A stretch of 64,000 nt of DNA from Rhizobium brockwellii. GTDB lineage: Bacteria > Pseudomonadota > Alphaproteobacteria > Rhizobiales > Rhizobiaceae. The notes below the pieces were generated by a model, which had not been told where the DNA came from, searched no databases, and saw only the letters and a program-made list of their open reading frames with translations. Location: NCBI RefSeq assembly GCF_000769405.2, contig NZ_CP053442.1, positions 186,001-250,000 on the forward strand. The letters are read 5' to 3'. Positions within the stretch are counted from its first letter, which is position 1, and each line of letters opens with the position of its first letter. This document shows positions 1-9,933 of this stretch, in pieces. The translations under genes were made by a program, and so were the position numbers.

Positions 1-76
1 CTGGAGCCGGATTGCCGGACTGCGGAAAGAGAATGACAGGCAAAATGCTCAGGATCTGTCCAAAACGTCGCCTCAT
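1..76 (-). CDS. Start of an unidentified gene running off the left edge (partial)
   Basis: An ATG at 76-74 overlaps the stop codon of the upstream minus-strand polymerase-like gene in an ATGA arrangement, the usual sign of translational coupling. The 25 codons visible have no stop. They encode a basic N-terminus (Met-Arg-Arg-Arg) followed by a hydrophobic stretch rich in Leu, Ile and Val, compatible with a signal peptide or first membrane helix. The product cannot be named from 25 residues. An exopolysaccharide-related role is inferred only from the neighbour. Confidence 0.4.
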   Translation of the reverse strand, partial: MRRRFGQILSILPVILFPQSGNPAP

Positions 77-1392
77 GATGTCTGCAGCCCGCTTGTAAGA
101 CCTCGCGAGGGCCCCTGCCGATGCGGCGAACGGCTGATCGATACGACGGGCGCGTACAGCGAAAACATGATGATGGCTGTAGTAAACAGAATGAAGATGG
201 TGTCATTCTGAGCGAAAAAAATGCTCTCGGTCAGGTTCATCACCAAAATCATGATCGTCAAGACATTGAGCCAGAGCCACCCGTACTGCGGATCATGACA
301 TTGAAGGACCGCACCCTGGCGGATTGCATGGAGAAGCAACAGAACAAACGGAACCATTCCCATTATTCCAAAGCTCAACAAGATATCGCGGTATCCATTA
401 TGCGCGTGGGGCGCCGGCCATCCAATCTTTAACCACATGCGTGTCGCTTCGGGGTTCGCGGTTGTCCAGAAAGCCTGGTAGCCGTAGCCAAACATCCAAC
501 GATCGGATATTTCGCGATCAACCAGTTCCCACAATGGCACCCGACCCGTCAGAGTCGCGTCCTTGCCGAGTGCTTCAAGGGCCGGAACCAGGAATTCGTG
601 AAGCGAAATCAGAATGCCAAGAGACAGTTGGACGAAAAACAGAACGATGACGACGCGGCCAATGCTACTGCTTCTTTGCAGGAGGGAATAAAAGCCGATC
701 AGGCAATACGCCACCGACGTTGCAATGGTCGCGGTCATCGATCCGGAGCTTGCAAGGCAGATCACGCCCGCTGCCAACACGATGAACGCGGTTCGCCGCA
801 AGCCGAGCGTCCCGTCGATCAGCACGGCCGTTGCCACCAAGATCATTAGAGACGCGTACCAGCCCAGGACGTTCTTGTGGATGAAGATGCCCCGCATAGT
901 GCCATCCGGCATGGTGGCGAGGCTTGGTGACACCACTGACATAACCACACTGAGGACGATACAGGCCCCAAGGGTCACAAATACCAGGAACAGCAACTGC
1001 CTTGGCGTGAAACGTATCGCCAGGACATAGGAAAGAAGCACGCAAAACAAAAGGCCGATTGCGCGCCTCAAGGTCGTTGGAGGTGCTATTGACCATAGGG
1101 TGGACAAAAACGGCAGGACAAGGATCGCGGGAACAATAAGATTTCGCCTGAGCGCCGTTAGAAATTGCGGAAAATTGCGTATCAGGATCACGATTGTAAA
1201 TACATACACAGGAAAGCAAGGAAGACGCAGTATAGATTTGGCAGATTCGCTGAGCGTTCCGTCCGCATCTGACAGGATAAGCGGCAGCAAAGCGCCCGCC
1301 TGAAAGAAAAGGGATATGCCGGCGCCCCAGCATTCTATGGTCCGCCAACTGATGGTTGGTCCGCTGGCAGTTCCGAGGCTATCTACTCTCAT
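73..1392 (-). CDS. O-antigen ligase/Wzy/ExoQ-like polysaccharide polymerase
   Basis: Hydrophobic protein of about 439 residues with roughly ten membrane segments. It has the conserved stretch of the Wzy_C/O-antigen ligase family: GIFIHKNVLGWYASL near the middle, then the large periplasmic loop with TGRVPLWE and a PHAHNGYRD motif. Family members join repeat units or polymerise exopolysaccharide on the periplasmic face. ExoQ-type proteins do this in rhizobia. The ATG at 1392 is chosen over an in-frame start 99 bases upstream, because a GGGACGG ribosome-binding sequence precedes it and the extra N-terminal residues look non-native. It faces away from the glycosyltransferase operon across a 607-base gap. 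Whether it is a polymerase or a ligase cannot be decided from sequence alone. Confidence 0.85.
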   Translation of the reverse strand: MRVDSLGTASGPTISWRTIECWGAGISLFFQAGALLPLILSDADGTLSESAKSILRLPCFPVYVFTIVILIRNFPQFLTALRRNLIVPAILVLPFLSTLWSIAPPTTLRRAIGLLFCVLLSYVLAIRFTPRQLLFLVFVTLGACIVLSVVMSVVSPSLATMPDGTMRGIFIHKNVLGWYASLMILVATAVLIDGTLGLRRTAFIVLAAGVICLASSGSMTATIATSVAYCLIGFYSLLQRSSSIGRVVIVLFFVQLSLGILISLHEFLVPALEALGKDATLTGRVPLWELVDREISDRWMFGYGYQAFWTTANPEATRMWLKIGWPAPHAHNGYRDILLSFGIMGMVPFVLLLLHAIRQGAVLQCHDPQYGWLWLNVLTIMILVMNLTESIFFAQNDTIFILFTTAIIMFSLYAPVVSISRSPHRQGPSRGLTSGLQTS

Positions 1393-1999
1393 TATCCGTC
1401 CCGACTGACTTGAAAGACAAGCGACTGTTGATCGCGGCAGATCAAAAAAACAGATGTCGGCATTCGTGCTGCACTGCTTCCAAGCAACCATTCAACCACA
1501 TCCGCCGTCAACCTGTCCTAGTGAAGGGCGGGCTACGCCCAATGCACCTTCGCTCCACCTAAAGACTATGGTGTGCGTAAGCTTTCAGCCGGCAATTAGC
1601 CAAAAGACGGGTCTTCATGTCACCGGATTGCCCTTAAGAGCAGATGTTGCGCATGTCCGTTCACCGGTACCGTGGCAACGAATGTCTTGTGAAGCGTGGT
1701 GGGTAAGCCGCGGTTCCGCTGGAATGAGGCAACAATTCTGACAGAGGCCCTCTCTGCAGTCGAAGCCTGGAAGGTTTAGGATTTCTATGTTTCTGCGTCA
1801 TGATCCTAGTTCTCTATGCAACACGACGGGCGCCCTACTCGGCGTGGCGATCTCATCGGCTCTGTCCGGCCGACAAGGGGCTTTGGATGTCACCATCACC
1901 GAGGCTCCAAACCTCGATGGCCGCGTCAAGCTCGACGTCTCAAGCAACTTTGCGCTGCTCTACAGCGGTGCAACGCCGCAATCCGCCTGAGAACGCGTC
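1393..1999. other. Intergenic region between divergent exopolysaccharide transcription units
   Basis: This 607-base stretch lies between the minus-strand polymerase-like gene and the plus-strand glycosyltransferase operon, so both promoters should be here. I could not assign either convincingly. A 67-codon reading frame at 1787-1990 (plus) ends ten bases before the next gene and has an AGGA sequence before its ATG. It matches no family I recognise and may be a leader ORF or chance. A short hairpin (GGGCG/CGCCC) lies near 1528-1542. Confidence 0.4.
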
Positions 2000-2950
2000 A
2001 TGGAGCAGCCAGCCCTCAGTGTCCTCATCAATAATTACAACTACGCTCGCTTCGTCGGGCGGGCGATAGACAGCGTGTTGAACCAGGACGCGCGCAACGT
2101 CGAGATAATCGTCGTCGATGACGGCTCTACCGACCAGTCGCGGTCTGTTCTGGAAGCCTATGACAGCCGTGTGAAGGTGATCTTTCAGGAAAACGCAGGA
2201 CAGGCCGCCGCGATCAATACCGCTGTGCGAGCAAGCGCGGGCGAGATCCTCTGTTTTCTGGATGCCGACGATTGGTGGGCGCCGAGCAAGCTGTCGGCGA
2301 CGGCTGCAGCGTTCGGCGCAAACCCTCAAGCATCGCTCGTCTATCACCGACTGCAGCCAACCCTTGTCGATGGCACGCCGACGTCCAAACCGATCCCTCG
2401 AACCCTGTGTTCGGGCGCTTTGTCGCCGCTACTCACCAGATCGGCTGGCTGGTGGCCTTTCCCGATGACGTCAGCCGTCGCGGTACGACGTAGCGCATGG
2501 AATGCAGCGGGCAGCATTCCCATACAATTCCGCATATCAGCCGACGCCTGGCTCGTGGGGATCTATCCGTTTCTGGGGGACGTCATTGCCATGCCGGATC
2601 CGCTTGGGTTCTACCGCATCCACAATAATAACTGGTATCGCTCGACCGAGGATGCGACCACACTAAGGAGGCGGATGACGCACTGGCAGCAAACCGTTGA
2701 AGCAACGAACCTGTTTCTCTCAGCCCATGAGCTGCCGGCAAGACTACATCTGACGGATCACTATCCCTTTCGCGTCGCGTCGGCAAAGCTGCAGGGAGCC
2801 GATGCACGCACCCGGTTCAAGCTTGCGGTCGAAGGCCTCTTCTTTGCCGGCGAACCGAACCTGCTCAGGCGGACGCGCGATAGTTTGCGCTCGGCACACG
2901 GCCTGTCACGGCTCGGTCTGGACGTCGGCTTGCCGGAGGCAGCGGAATGA
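2000..2950 (+). CDS. Family 2 glycosyltransferase
   Basis: A 316-residue GT-A fold glycosyltransferase. The N-terminus has the GT2 pattern: the SVLINNYN strand, the nucleotide-binding DDGS at residues 40-43, and the metal-binding DADD at 88-91. It would transfer a sugar from a nucleotide donor to a lipid-linked acceptor at the cytoplasmic membrane. Donor and acceptor cannot be read from sequence. It is the first gene of a tightly packed run: its stop overlaps the next start by four bases (ATGA). The gmd and fcl genes downstream suggest that a fucosyl step exists somewhere in this locus. Confidence 0.9.
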   Translation: MEQPALSVLINNYNYARFVGRAIDSVLNQDARNVEIIVVDDGSTDQSRSVLEAYDSRVKVIFQENAGQAAAINTAVRASAGEILCFLDADDWWAPSKLSATAAAFGANPQASLVYHRLQPTLVDGTPTSKPIPRTLCSGALSPLLTRSAGWWPFPMTSAVAVRRSAWNAAGSIPIQFRISADAWLVGIYPFLGDVIAMPDPLGFYRIHNNNWYRSTEDATTLRRRMTHWQQTVEATNLFLSAHELPARLHLTDHYPFRVASAKLQGADARTRFKLAVEGLFFAGEPNLLRRTRDSLRSAHGLSRLGLDVGLPEAAE

Positions 2951-4047
2951 AGGCGCTGCTATTGGTTTCCGAACTGGAAGATTATACCATCTCGTTTGCC
3001 AGCGGCGTTGCCCAACACCTAGACGTTGTGCTTGCCGTGCCGCGCCGACGCTACGCACATCTCGCCTCTTCCATCGATCCTGCTGTCGATCTGCACCTTC
3101 TGGACTGGCCGAGACACCGTTCTGTCTCCAATCCCTGGTTTCTGTACCAGCTTACGCGTCTGATCCGGCGGGAGCGGCCGAACCTCATCCATCTCCTCAG
3201 CAATTCGACACTTTGGCTGAACCTCGCCGCGCCGTTCTGGCGCCCGATCCCGCTTGTGACGACCGTTCATGACGTGGAAATCCATCCCGGCGACTCCGAT
3301 ACGCGTACGCTGCCCGGCTGGGCTCCCGAATTGATGGTGAAGCAATCCGGACATCTTGTCGTCCACGGTGAGGGACTGAAGCGGCTGGCCGTCGATCGAT
3401 ATTCAAAATCGCCGGACTGTGTCCATGTCCTGTCGCATCCCTCCATCCTTCGCTATGCAGAGCTCGCCCGGCGACAGAAGATGGCGCCGCGCGAAGCGGA
3501 TGGAACTATACGCGTCCTGCTCTTCGGACGGATTTTTGCCTACAAGGGCCTGGAACATCTGGTCCGGGCCGAGGCGATGCTCAAGGACGTACTTCCAAAC
3601 CTGCGCATCACGGTCGCAGGACGTGGCGACAATCCGCTGATCTTCCAGCCGCTCATGGGGGATGCCGGCCGCTACGACATTCGCAATCGTTTCATCGAGG
3701 ATGCAGAGGTCGCCCAGCTTTTCCTGGACACCGACATCGTCGTGCTTCCCTATACGGAAGCATCTCAAAGCGGTGTGCTCAACCTTGCCGCCGCATTTGG
3801 CAAACCGGTCATCGTTACGGATGTCGGCGAGTTGCGAGGCACCGTGCAGCCCAACGGGCTGGGAATGGTGGTCCCTCCCGGAAATGCCAAAGAGCTCGCG
3901 GCAGCAATTAAGACATTGGCAGATAACGGCGAGCTTAGAAACAATTTCGGTGCCAATGCGCTCGGATGGGCCAAAGGACCGAATTCGCCGGAGCGGGTCG
4001 GCGCCCAGGCCGCGGCCGTTTATCGGGAGGTGGTCGGATCATGCTGA
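2947..4047 (+). CDS. Family 4 glycosyltransferase
   Basis: A 366-residue GT-B fold protein. The C-terminal domain begins with the IRVLLFGRIFAYKGLEHLV stretch typical of Glycos_transf_1. It carries the GT4 EX7E-like region at about residues 268-280 (YTEASQSGV followed by AAAFGKPVIVTDVG). The N-terminal half is a Rossmann-like acceptor domain with a THDVEIH-type segment. It is predicted to act at the cytoplasmic membrane in repeat-unit assembly. It overlaps its neighbours on both sides (ATGA upstream, seven bases downstream), which supports one operon. Confidence 0.9.
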   Translation: MKALLLVSELEDYTISFASGVAQHLDVVLAVPRRRYAHLASSIDPAVDLHLLDWPRHRSVSNPWFLYQLTRLIRRERPNLIHLLSNSTLWLNLAAPFWRPIPLVTTVHDVEIHPGDSDTRTLPGWAPELMVKQSGHLVVHGEGLKRLAVDRYSKSPDCVHVLSHPSILRYAELARRQKMAPREADGTIRVLLFGRIFAYKGLEHLVRAEAMLKDVLPNLRITVAGRGDNPLIFQPLMGDAGRYDIRNRFIEDAEVAQLFLDTDIVVLPYTEASQSGVLNLAAAFGKPVIVTDVGELRGTVQPNGLGMVVPPGNAKELAAAIKTLADNGELRNNFGANALGWAKGPNSPERVGAQAAAVYREVVGSC

Positions 4048-5183
4048 CGGAGGCCCTCACGGACAGAAGTCGAATGCCAGTACCGAACACGGCCAGTGTC
4101 CGCCACTATGTTCCGGGCGGCTGCGAGAACGGCGGCGGAATTGGCAGGCTGATCGGCTATATAACAGAGACCGCGAAAGAGACCGGAACGCAACATTTCG
4201 TCACCGATACCAGAGGCGCTCGATGGTCCAAAGTGACATCACCCGCACGCCTGCTCGCCGCCATCCTGACGATGGCAAAGGACCGGATTGTTGCGCCCGC
4301 TCGCATTCACCATATCCATATCGCCGGCCGCGGCAGCACCTCCCGAAAACTGATTCTGACCGAGGCTGCCCGTTTGTTCGGGTGTTGCCACATATTGCAC
4401 CTGCACGATTACGACTATGCCGGCGACTTTGCGCAACGCTCGCCGCGCCAACAACGGCTGATACGTCGGATGTTTCAAAATGCCGATTGCGTTGTGGCGC
4501 TCGGCCAGCGCGATCGCATGACGCTGACCACACTTCTGGGCGTTGACGAGCGCCGCACGGTCGTTGCCCATAATTGCGTCCCCGACCCCGGGTCGCACGA
4601 TATTCGCGTCGGTCAGATACCGTTGATCGTATTCCTTGGCCGGTTGAGTGAACGCAAGGGGGTCAGAGAGCTTCTGTTGGCGCTGAGCCACCCGGTCATG
4701 AAAGAACTCCAGTGGCGGGCTGTACTTGCAGGCGACGGACCTGTCGAGGATTATCGCCGTCAGGCTGACGCCATGGCGCTTTCAAATCTGGTAGAAATGC
4801 CCGGCTGGCTTGACGCCGGTGAGGCGCGGGCCCTGTGTGCGCGTGCAGATATACTGGTCCTGCCTTCGCACGCCGAAGGTCTGGCAATGGCCGTACTCGA
4901 AGGGCTGTCGCACGGTCTCGCCGTCGTCACCACGCGTGTCGGGGCGCATGAAGAAGTCATTACCGACGGCGAAACCGGCATCTTCGTCCCAGTCGGAGAC
5001 CAGGATGCCCTGGCTGCAGCCCTGGCTAAGCTGGTGTCCGATCCAGAAATCTGCATCCGCCTCTCGGTCCAGGGGCGCACACATTATCTCAACCATTTCA
5101 GCATGAGGGCCTATATGCGGTCGCTCGAGAAACTTTACGAAACCGTTTCCGCGAAACCTCAAGCAACGGTTGGCGCACGATGA
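4041..5183 (+). CDS. Family 4 glycosyltransferase
   Basis: A 380-residue GT-B glycosyltransferase. The ATG at 4041 is preferred over an earlier in-frame start at 3966, because GGGAGG lies at 4025-4030 and the earlier codons sit inside the upstream gene. The C-terminal domain shows IVFLGRLSERKGVREL, then LPSHAEGLAMAVLEG with the two catalytic-site glutamates spaced as EX7E, and a VTTRVGAHEE loop. An HLHDYDYAG segment in the N-terminal domain resembles acceptor-side loops of GT4 enzymes. It overlaps the following copolymerase gene by four bases. The sugar specificity is unknown. Confidence 0.9.
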   Translation: MLTEALTDRSRMPVPNTASVRHYVPGGCENGGGIGRLIGYITETAKETGTQHFVTDTRGARWSKVTSPARLLAAILTMAKDRIVAPARIHHIHIAGRGSTSRKLILTEAARLFGCCHILHLHDYDYAGDFAQRSPRQQRLIRRMFQNADCVVALGQRDRMTLTTLLGVDERRTVVAHNCVPDPGSHDIRVGQIPLIVFLGRLSERKGVRELLLALSHPVMKELQWRAVLAGDGPVEDYRRQADAMALSNLVEMPGWLDAGEARALCARADILVLPSHAEGLAMAVLEGLSHGLAVVTTRVGAHEEVITDGETGIFVPVGDQDALAAALAKLVSDPEICIRLSVQGRTHYLNHFSMRAYMRSLEKLYETVSAKPQATVGAR

Positions 5184-7384
5184 CGATTTCCACCGTTCCA
5201 CCGGACCGCAACCTTCCGATCTCGCCGATGCGCTACGATCCTCGCTTTCAGGTGGAGACCAAGGCGGACAACTTGGATCTGGGATCCGTCTTCCGTCTCG
5301 TCCGGCGAAGAATGATCATGATCATCGCGATAACCGCTCTGCTCATGGCGCCCGCGGCGATTAAGATCTTTGGGTTGGAGCCCACCTACCAGGGCTGGGC
5401 CCGGTTAATTGTCCACCAGCCCCTCGCAACATCACTTGATGCGGACGATGCCAGCCACAGTGATCTGCTTGACGCTAAATCGGAGACTGAACGGCTTCTA
5501 TCCAGAAGCATCGCAGAGCGAGTTGTCCGCGAACTGCATCTTGACGTGCGGGAGGAATTCAATCCAGCGCTGCGGGAGATCTCGTTGATTGAAAGGGTCC
5601 GGGCAAAGTTGCGCGGCCTGTTCGACACAAAAAAAACCACCCCGCCGGAAGGGGACAACATCAACGCCATCATCCCGGAATATTTTAGGGCGCTCGGCGT
5701 GTGGCATGAAGATAAGAGTGACGTTGTCCAGATCAGCTTCAATTCGACTGATCCTCTACTCGCAGCCGCGGTTCCGAACCGGATCATCAGCATTTACGTC
5801 GATGAACGGAAGGGCAGTGTCGGTGGCCGCCTGGATGCAGCGGGAGAATGGATCCGACAGCGCATCACCGAACAGCAGGCTCGCGCGGACACTTCTCGCG
5901 ACGCTGCCCGCAACTACCAGGAATCGATGGACGTCGTCTCGAAAGAGGACGCTCAGGAAGAACGGATCAAGTCATTTCTAGAACTCACTGGCCGGGAAGG
6001 GAAAATCGAAGAAGGCCGCGTTGAGGTAGAGGCGGTGATATCGGCGCTGGAAGCAGCGGATAAAGCTTCGGTCGTCGCGCAGAATATCGTCGTCCCCGAT
6101 AGCATTGCCATAAAGCAACGCGATCTTCGCGGACAGGAGCAGGATCTCGCCCGTCTTCTTGAGACATATGACAGCAATGCCGAGGCCGTGGTGGATTTAC
6201 GTGGCGAGATCGAAGAATCCCGTGCCGACCTCGACCTAGCGACCAAGCAATATCTCCAGACAATGCGCTCCAAGCTCACCGCACTTGATCATGAAGCTGA
6301 AGCAGTACAATCCCGCCTGGTTGTTGCTCAAGAAAAACGCATACGCGATGCGCTGGTGCAGACGGAATTGTTGCGACTGCAGAAAATCGCCGAAAAGGAA
6401 CAAACGGCACTCGACACGCTTGAGAACCAGCGCCGTGACCTCGCCGCGAAGGCCATGCTACCGGGGGCGGAGGTAGAAGTTTTATCACCGGCTACAGTGC
6501 CGCTCGCGCCACAGGGACGTGGACGGCTTTTCTATCTGGTGGGCGCCCTCCTGGCTGCAATCTCGGGAGCCGTAACGGCTGCTTTCGTGATCGAAATGTC
6601 GGACCGGACGGTCCGGAGTTTCGACCAGATAGCTGGAATGGCGCGCACGATACCGGCTGGGCTTATCCCGCGTCTGGCGCGGCGGGAAAATTCGAAAACG
6701 ATGTTCGAAAATATGCCGGTCCCGATGTTTGACGAAGCAATCCGTACCGTGGTGCTTTCACTCAAGCAGTCCAATGGCGGCAAGTCGCCGAGCAGTATCG
6801 TCGTTACCTCGGCCCACAGCGGGGAAGGCAAGTCGCTTGTCGCGAGATCGCTGGCTATCGAACTTGCCGCCGCCGCAATTCCGGTGCTGCTGGTCGATGG
6901 CGACCTTCGGCGGGGAAAACTCGATTCGTTTTTCAGGTCGGGGTTAATGTACGGACTGAACGAATTCTTGAATGGTCAGGCAGATCTCCGCGACATCGTC
7001 TACCACCATCCAAGTGGTATCGACTTCATTCCATCTGGAAGATTCAGTCTCCAGCGGCGCACCCGTCCGAACGGCCTGGCAGAAATCATCGAGATGGCGG
7101 GCGCGGCCGGCCAGGTTGTCATCTTCGACAGCGCGCCTGTGCTTGCTTCGACAGATACAGTGCATTTGATTGCCTTGGCGGAAAGAACACTGGCCGTTGT
7201 TAGATGGGGAAAGACGAGCCGTCGCGCGGTCGAATTCAGCCTGCAGCAAATGAAAAGCCCACGAAATTCGGAAATCGTCGTCGCGATCAACAACGTAAAT
7301 ACCAAAAATCACGCGTTGTATAATTTCAGTGACTCGGAGCTGTTCTCGAAATCACTTATGAAATACTACAAGTTAACAGTGTAA
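5180..7384 (+). CDS. ExoP/Wzc-type polysaccharide copolymerase with BY-kinase domain
   Basis: A 734-residue inner-membrane protein. It has a Wzz-like N-terminal region with one helix at about 44-66, a long periplasmic coiled-coil section (about 190-430), and a second helix at about 447-468. A cytoplasmic bacterial tyrosine-kinase domain follows, with Walker A SGEGKS near 547-552, Walker A' VLLVDGDLRR near 570-579 and Walker B VVIFDSAP near 646-653. The tail carries Tyr714, Tyr729 and Tyr730, a small version of the Tyr cluster that is autophosphorylated in Wzc and ExoP. Such proteins control chain length and export of exopolysaccharide. It is coupled to the upstream glycosyltransferase by an ATGA overlap. 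Confidence 0.93.
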   Translation: MTISTVPPDRNLPISPMRYDPRFQVETKADNLDLGSVFRLVRRRMIMIIAITALLMAPAAIKIFGLEPTYQGWARLIVHQPLATSLDADDASHSDLLDAKSETERLLSRSIAERVVRELHLDVREEFNPALREISLIERVRAKLRGLFDTKKTTPPEGDNINAIIPEYFRALGVWHEDKSDVVQISFNSTDPLLAAAVPNRIISIYVDERKGSVGGRLDAAGEWIRQRITEQQARADTSRDAARNYQESMDVVSKEDAQEERIKSFLELTGREGKIEEGRVEVEAVISALEAADKASVVAQNIVVPDSIAIKQRDLRGQEQDLARLLETYDSNAEAVVDLRGEIEESRADLDLATKQYLQTMRSKLTALDHEAEAVQSRLVVAQEKRIRDALVQTELLRLQKIAEKEQTALDTLENQRRDLAAKAMLPGAEVEVLSPATVPLAPQGRGRLFYLVGALLAAISGAVTAAFVIEMSDRTVRSFDQIAGMARTIPAGLIPRLARRENSKTMFENMPVPMFDEAIRTVVLSLKQSNGGKSPSSIVVTSAHSGEGKSLVARSLAIELAAAAIPVLLVDGDLRRGKLDSFFRSGLMYGLNEFLNGQADLRDIVYHHPSGIDFIPSGRFSLQRRTRPNGLAEIIEMAGAAGQVVIFDSAPVLASTDTVHLIALAERTLAVVRWGKTSRRAVEFSLQQMKSPRNSEIVVAINNVNTKNHALYNFSDSELFSKSLMKYYKLTV

Positions 7385-7463
7385 TACGTAAATCATTTGT
7401 GAAATTGCTGAACTACACAGCCTTATCTGCTTCTGCGCTAGTATTCGAGTTGAAGGGCAACCC

Positions 7464-8567
7464 ATGGATACCGGAATGACAAAGAACCGAAAAGTCGCGC
7501 TGGTTACAGGCATAACAGGTCAGGACGGTGCGTATTTGGCCGAACTGCTCCTGGAGAAGGGCTATATTGTTCACGGCCTCAAGCGACGCTCATCGTCCTT
7601 CAACACCAGTCGCATCGAGCATCTATACGAGGATCCCCATGTCGAAAATCCTCGCTTTATTCTACATTACGGGGACATGACCGATTCAACGAACCTCATC
7701 CGCGTCGTTCAGGAAACGCAGCCGGACGAGATCTATAATCTCGCCGCACAGAGCCACGTTCAAGTCTCTTTCGAGACGCCGGAATATACGGCTAACGCCG
7801 ATGGCACCGGCACCCTTCGGCTACTTGAAGCCATTCGCCTCCTGGGGCTGACCAAGAAGACCCGCTTCTATCAAGCGTCCACCTCAGAGCTCTACGGCAA
7901 AGTCCAGGAAGTCCCGCAGAGCGAAACGACACCTTTCTACCCTCGATCACCCTACGCTGCGGCCAAGCTCTACGCCTATTGGATTGTGGTCAATTATCGC
8001 GAGGCATATGGCATGCACGCCTCGAACGGCATTTTGTTCAATCATGAAAGCCCGATCCGCGGCGAAACATTCGTGACGCGCAAAATCACCCGGGCGGCGG
8101 CGGCGATCCATCTTGGACTGCAGGAAAGGCTTTATCTCGGCAACTTGGACGCCAAGCGCGACTGGGGACATGCACGAGAATATGTCCGTGGCATGTGGCT
8201 GATGCTGCAACAGGATGAACCGGAGGACTATGTCCTTGCGACCGGCGAAACGCACTCGGTTCGTTCGTTCGTTGACAAGGCCTTTGCCCAGGTGGGCATG
8301 CCGATTGATTGGCGTGGGAACGGGGTTGAGGAAAAGGGATACGATAAGACATCCGGTCAGTGTGTGGTGGAGATCGATCCGGCTTATTTCCGTCCGACTG
8401 AAGTTGATCTTTTGATCGGCGATCCGACGAAGGCGCACACGAAGCTTGGTTGGAAACATGAGACCAGTCTTGATCAGCTGGTTGCGGAGATGGTTCGCGC
8501 GGATCTGAAACTCATGGCACGAAATGTTCCGTCGGTCGGTGTAACCAAAGGTTTTGCCCATGCCTGA
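7464..8567 (+). CDS. gmd: GDP-mannose 4,6-dehydratase
   Basis: A 367-residue extended short-chain dehydrogenase. TGITGQDG at 15-22 is the NADP-binding glycine motif. The STSE segment (139-142) and Tyr164-x3-Lys168 are the catalytic residues. [16 protein letters not shown] is the family signature. It converts GDP-mannose to GDP-4-keto-6-deoxymannose in the cytoplasm, the first step toward GDP-fucose, GDP-rhamnose or GDP-perosamine. The next gene, fcl, points to GDP-L-fucose. A second ATG four codons in is also possible. The 79-base gap from the copolymerase gene may contain its own promoter. Confidence 0.96.
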   Translation: MDTGMTKNRKVALVTGITGQDGAYLAELLLEKGYIVHGLKRRSSSFNTSRIEHLYEDPHVENPRFILHYGDMTDSTNLIRVVQETQPDEIYNLAAQSHVQVSFETPEYTANADGTGTLRLLEAIRLLGLTKKTRFYQASTSELYGKVQEVPQSETTPFYPRSPYAAAKLYAYWIVVNYREAYGMHASNGILFNHESPIRGETFVTRKITRAAAAIHLGLQERLYLGNLDAKRDWGHAREYVRGMWLMLQQDEPEDYVLATGETHSVRSFVDKAFAQVGMPIDWRGNGVEEKGYDKTSGQCVVEIDPAYFRPTEVDLLIGDPTKAHTKLGWKHETSLDQLVAEMVRADLKLMARNVPSVGVTKGFAHA

Positions 8568-9630
8568 GGTGATCTACAGCCTTGCCGGAAAGAGGGTCTA
8601 TGTCGCGGGCCACCGCGGCATGGTGGGCTCTGCGATCGTGCGACGTCTGGCTTCCGAGGGCTGCGAGATTTTGACGTCCACCCGCGCCGAGGTCGACCTC
8701 AGACGGCAGGACCAGGTGGAGGCCTGGATGAGTAAGCATCGTCCCGATGCTGTCTTCCTGGCTGCTGCGAGGGTCGGCGGTATTCTGGCGAACGCTACCT
8801 ATCCGGCCGACTTCCTTTACGACAACTTGATTCTCCAAGCGAACGTCATCCACGCCGCCCATAGAGCTCACGTCGAAAAACTAATGTTTCTGGGCTCGTC
8901 CTGCATCTATCCGAAATTCGCCGACCAGCCGATCGTTGAGGACTCACTTCTGACCGGATCGCTTGAACCCACCAATGAATGGTATGCGATCGCCAAAATT
9001 GCCGGATTAAAGCTCTGCCAAGCCTATCGCAAACAGCACGGTAGAGATTTCATCTCGGCCATGCCGACCAATCTTTACGGTCCAGGCGACAATTTTGACC
9101 TCGGGTCAAGCCATGTCATGCCGGCGCTTATACGCAAGACACATGAGGCCAAGGTCAGCCAGCAGCAAGAGATATGCGTCTGGGGTACCGGCACGCCGCG
9201 GCGCGAATTCCTGCATGTTGACGATTGCGCTGACGCCTGCCTCCATCTCATGAAGACCTATTCCGCCGAAAGTCATGTGAACGTAGGTTGTGGCGAAGAC
9301 ATTACCATTCTCGAATTGGCATACCTCGTCTCCAAGATCGTTGGTTTCGAAGGCAAGATCACCCGCGACCTCACGAAGCCAGATGGCACGCCACGTAAAC
9401 TCCTGAGCGTCGACAAGCTTCGCACTCTCGGCTGGTCTCCTAAAATAGCTCTGAAGCAGGGCATCGCAGATGCTTACCGCTCCTTCCTTGATGGCCATCA
9501 TCTCGAACGCAGCAACAGAGGCATGTCCAGCGACTTGATCGGCCAAAGCGACATGAGTTTTGAGAAAGCCAAGAGTTCGGCGCCGCACGCGCCCACGCTC
9601 TCGATCGTTGCGCATCATCCCTCGCCATAG
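8560..9630 (+). CDS. fcl: GDP-L-fucose synthase
   Basis: A 356-residue bifunctional epimerase/reductase that completes GDP-L-fucose synthesis from the Gmd product. The N-terminal NADP site reads GHRGMVGS at 17-24. The catalytic Ser-Cys pair lies in GSSCIYPK (about 112-119) and the Tyr142-x3-Lys146 pair in the WYAIAK segment. The ATG at 8560 has AAAGG eight bases upstream and overlaps the gmd stop. An upstream TTG is less likely. The last 40 residues go beyond the usual length of about 315 and look unstructured. They may be a lineage-specific extension. Confidence 0.95.
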   Translation: MPEVIYSLAGKRVYVAGHRGMVGSAIVRRLASEGCEILTSTRAEVDLRRQDQVEAWMSKHRPDAVFLAAARVGGILANATYPADFLYDNLILQANVIHAAHRAHVEKLMFLGSSCIYPKFADQPIVEDSLLTGSLEPTNEWYAIAKIAGLKLCQAYRKQHGRDFISAMPTNLYGPGDNFDLGSSHVMPALIRKTHEAKVSQQQEICVWGTGTPRREFLHVDDCADACLHLMKTYSAESHVNVGCGEDITILELAYLVSKIVGFEGKITRDLTKPDGTPRKLLSVDKLRTLGWSPKIALKQGIADAYRSFLDGHHLERSNRGMSSDLIGQSDMSFEKAKSSAPHAPTLSIVAHHPSP

Positions 9631-9697
9631 GGAATTTGCACGAGGGATAACAGGATTTTGTCTCGGGGGGGACGCATATGCTGGGACGGAGCAAATA

Positions 9698-9829
9698 ATG
9701 CAACCTGTGGAAATCAGGATTGCAGCGCTCATTTTCCTGATCGTCGTGTGGGTGATGATTATCGGTGCGGCAATGGATTTTTTCGCGGTCGAAATGCCGA
9801 TATCGCTTGTCGCGCTATTAGGCAGATAG
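9698..9829 (+). CDS. 43-residue single-helix membrane protein (candidate small gene)
   Basis: A short reading frame starts with ATG at 9698, preceded by GGGACGGA at 9683-9690, a strong ribosome-binding sequence at normal spacing. The product has one long hydrophobic helix (about residues 7-27, containing IAALIFLIVVWVMIIGAAM) and no polar domain. It lies 67 bases after fcl on the same strand. Small single-pass proteins are common companions of polysaccharide and regulatory systems, but no family is recognised and the role is unknown. An inverted repeat (9861-9868 with 9902-9909) lies just downstream, before the convergent YkgJ gene. Confidence 0.5.
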   Translation: MQPVEIRIAALIFLIVVWVMIIGAAMDFFAVEMPISLVALLGR

Positions 9830-9933
9830 TCCACATCGGATGGCTCCACCGGGCCTTACTTTCGGCTGGACTGTCGGACGACAATCGCTGCAGTAAGTCG
9901 ACAGCCGAAGAGAGGAGCCGGACGGAACCCGCC

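Noticed and set aside
1787..1990. 67-codon frame just before the first glycosyltransferase gene
   Set aside because: No recognised family and a weak ribosome-binding site. Recorded only inside the intergenic entry.
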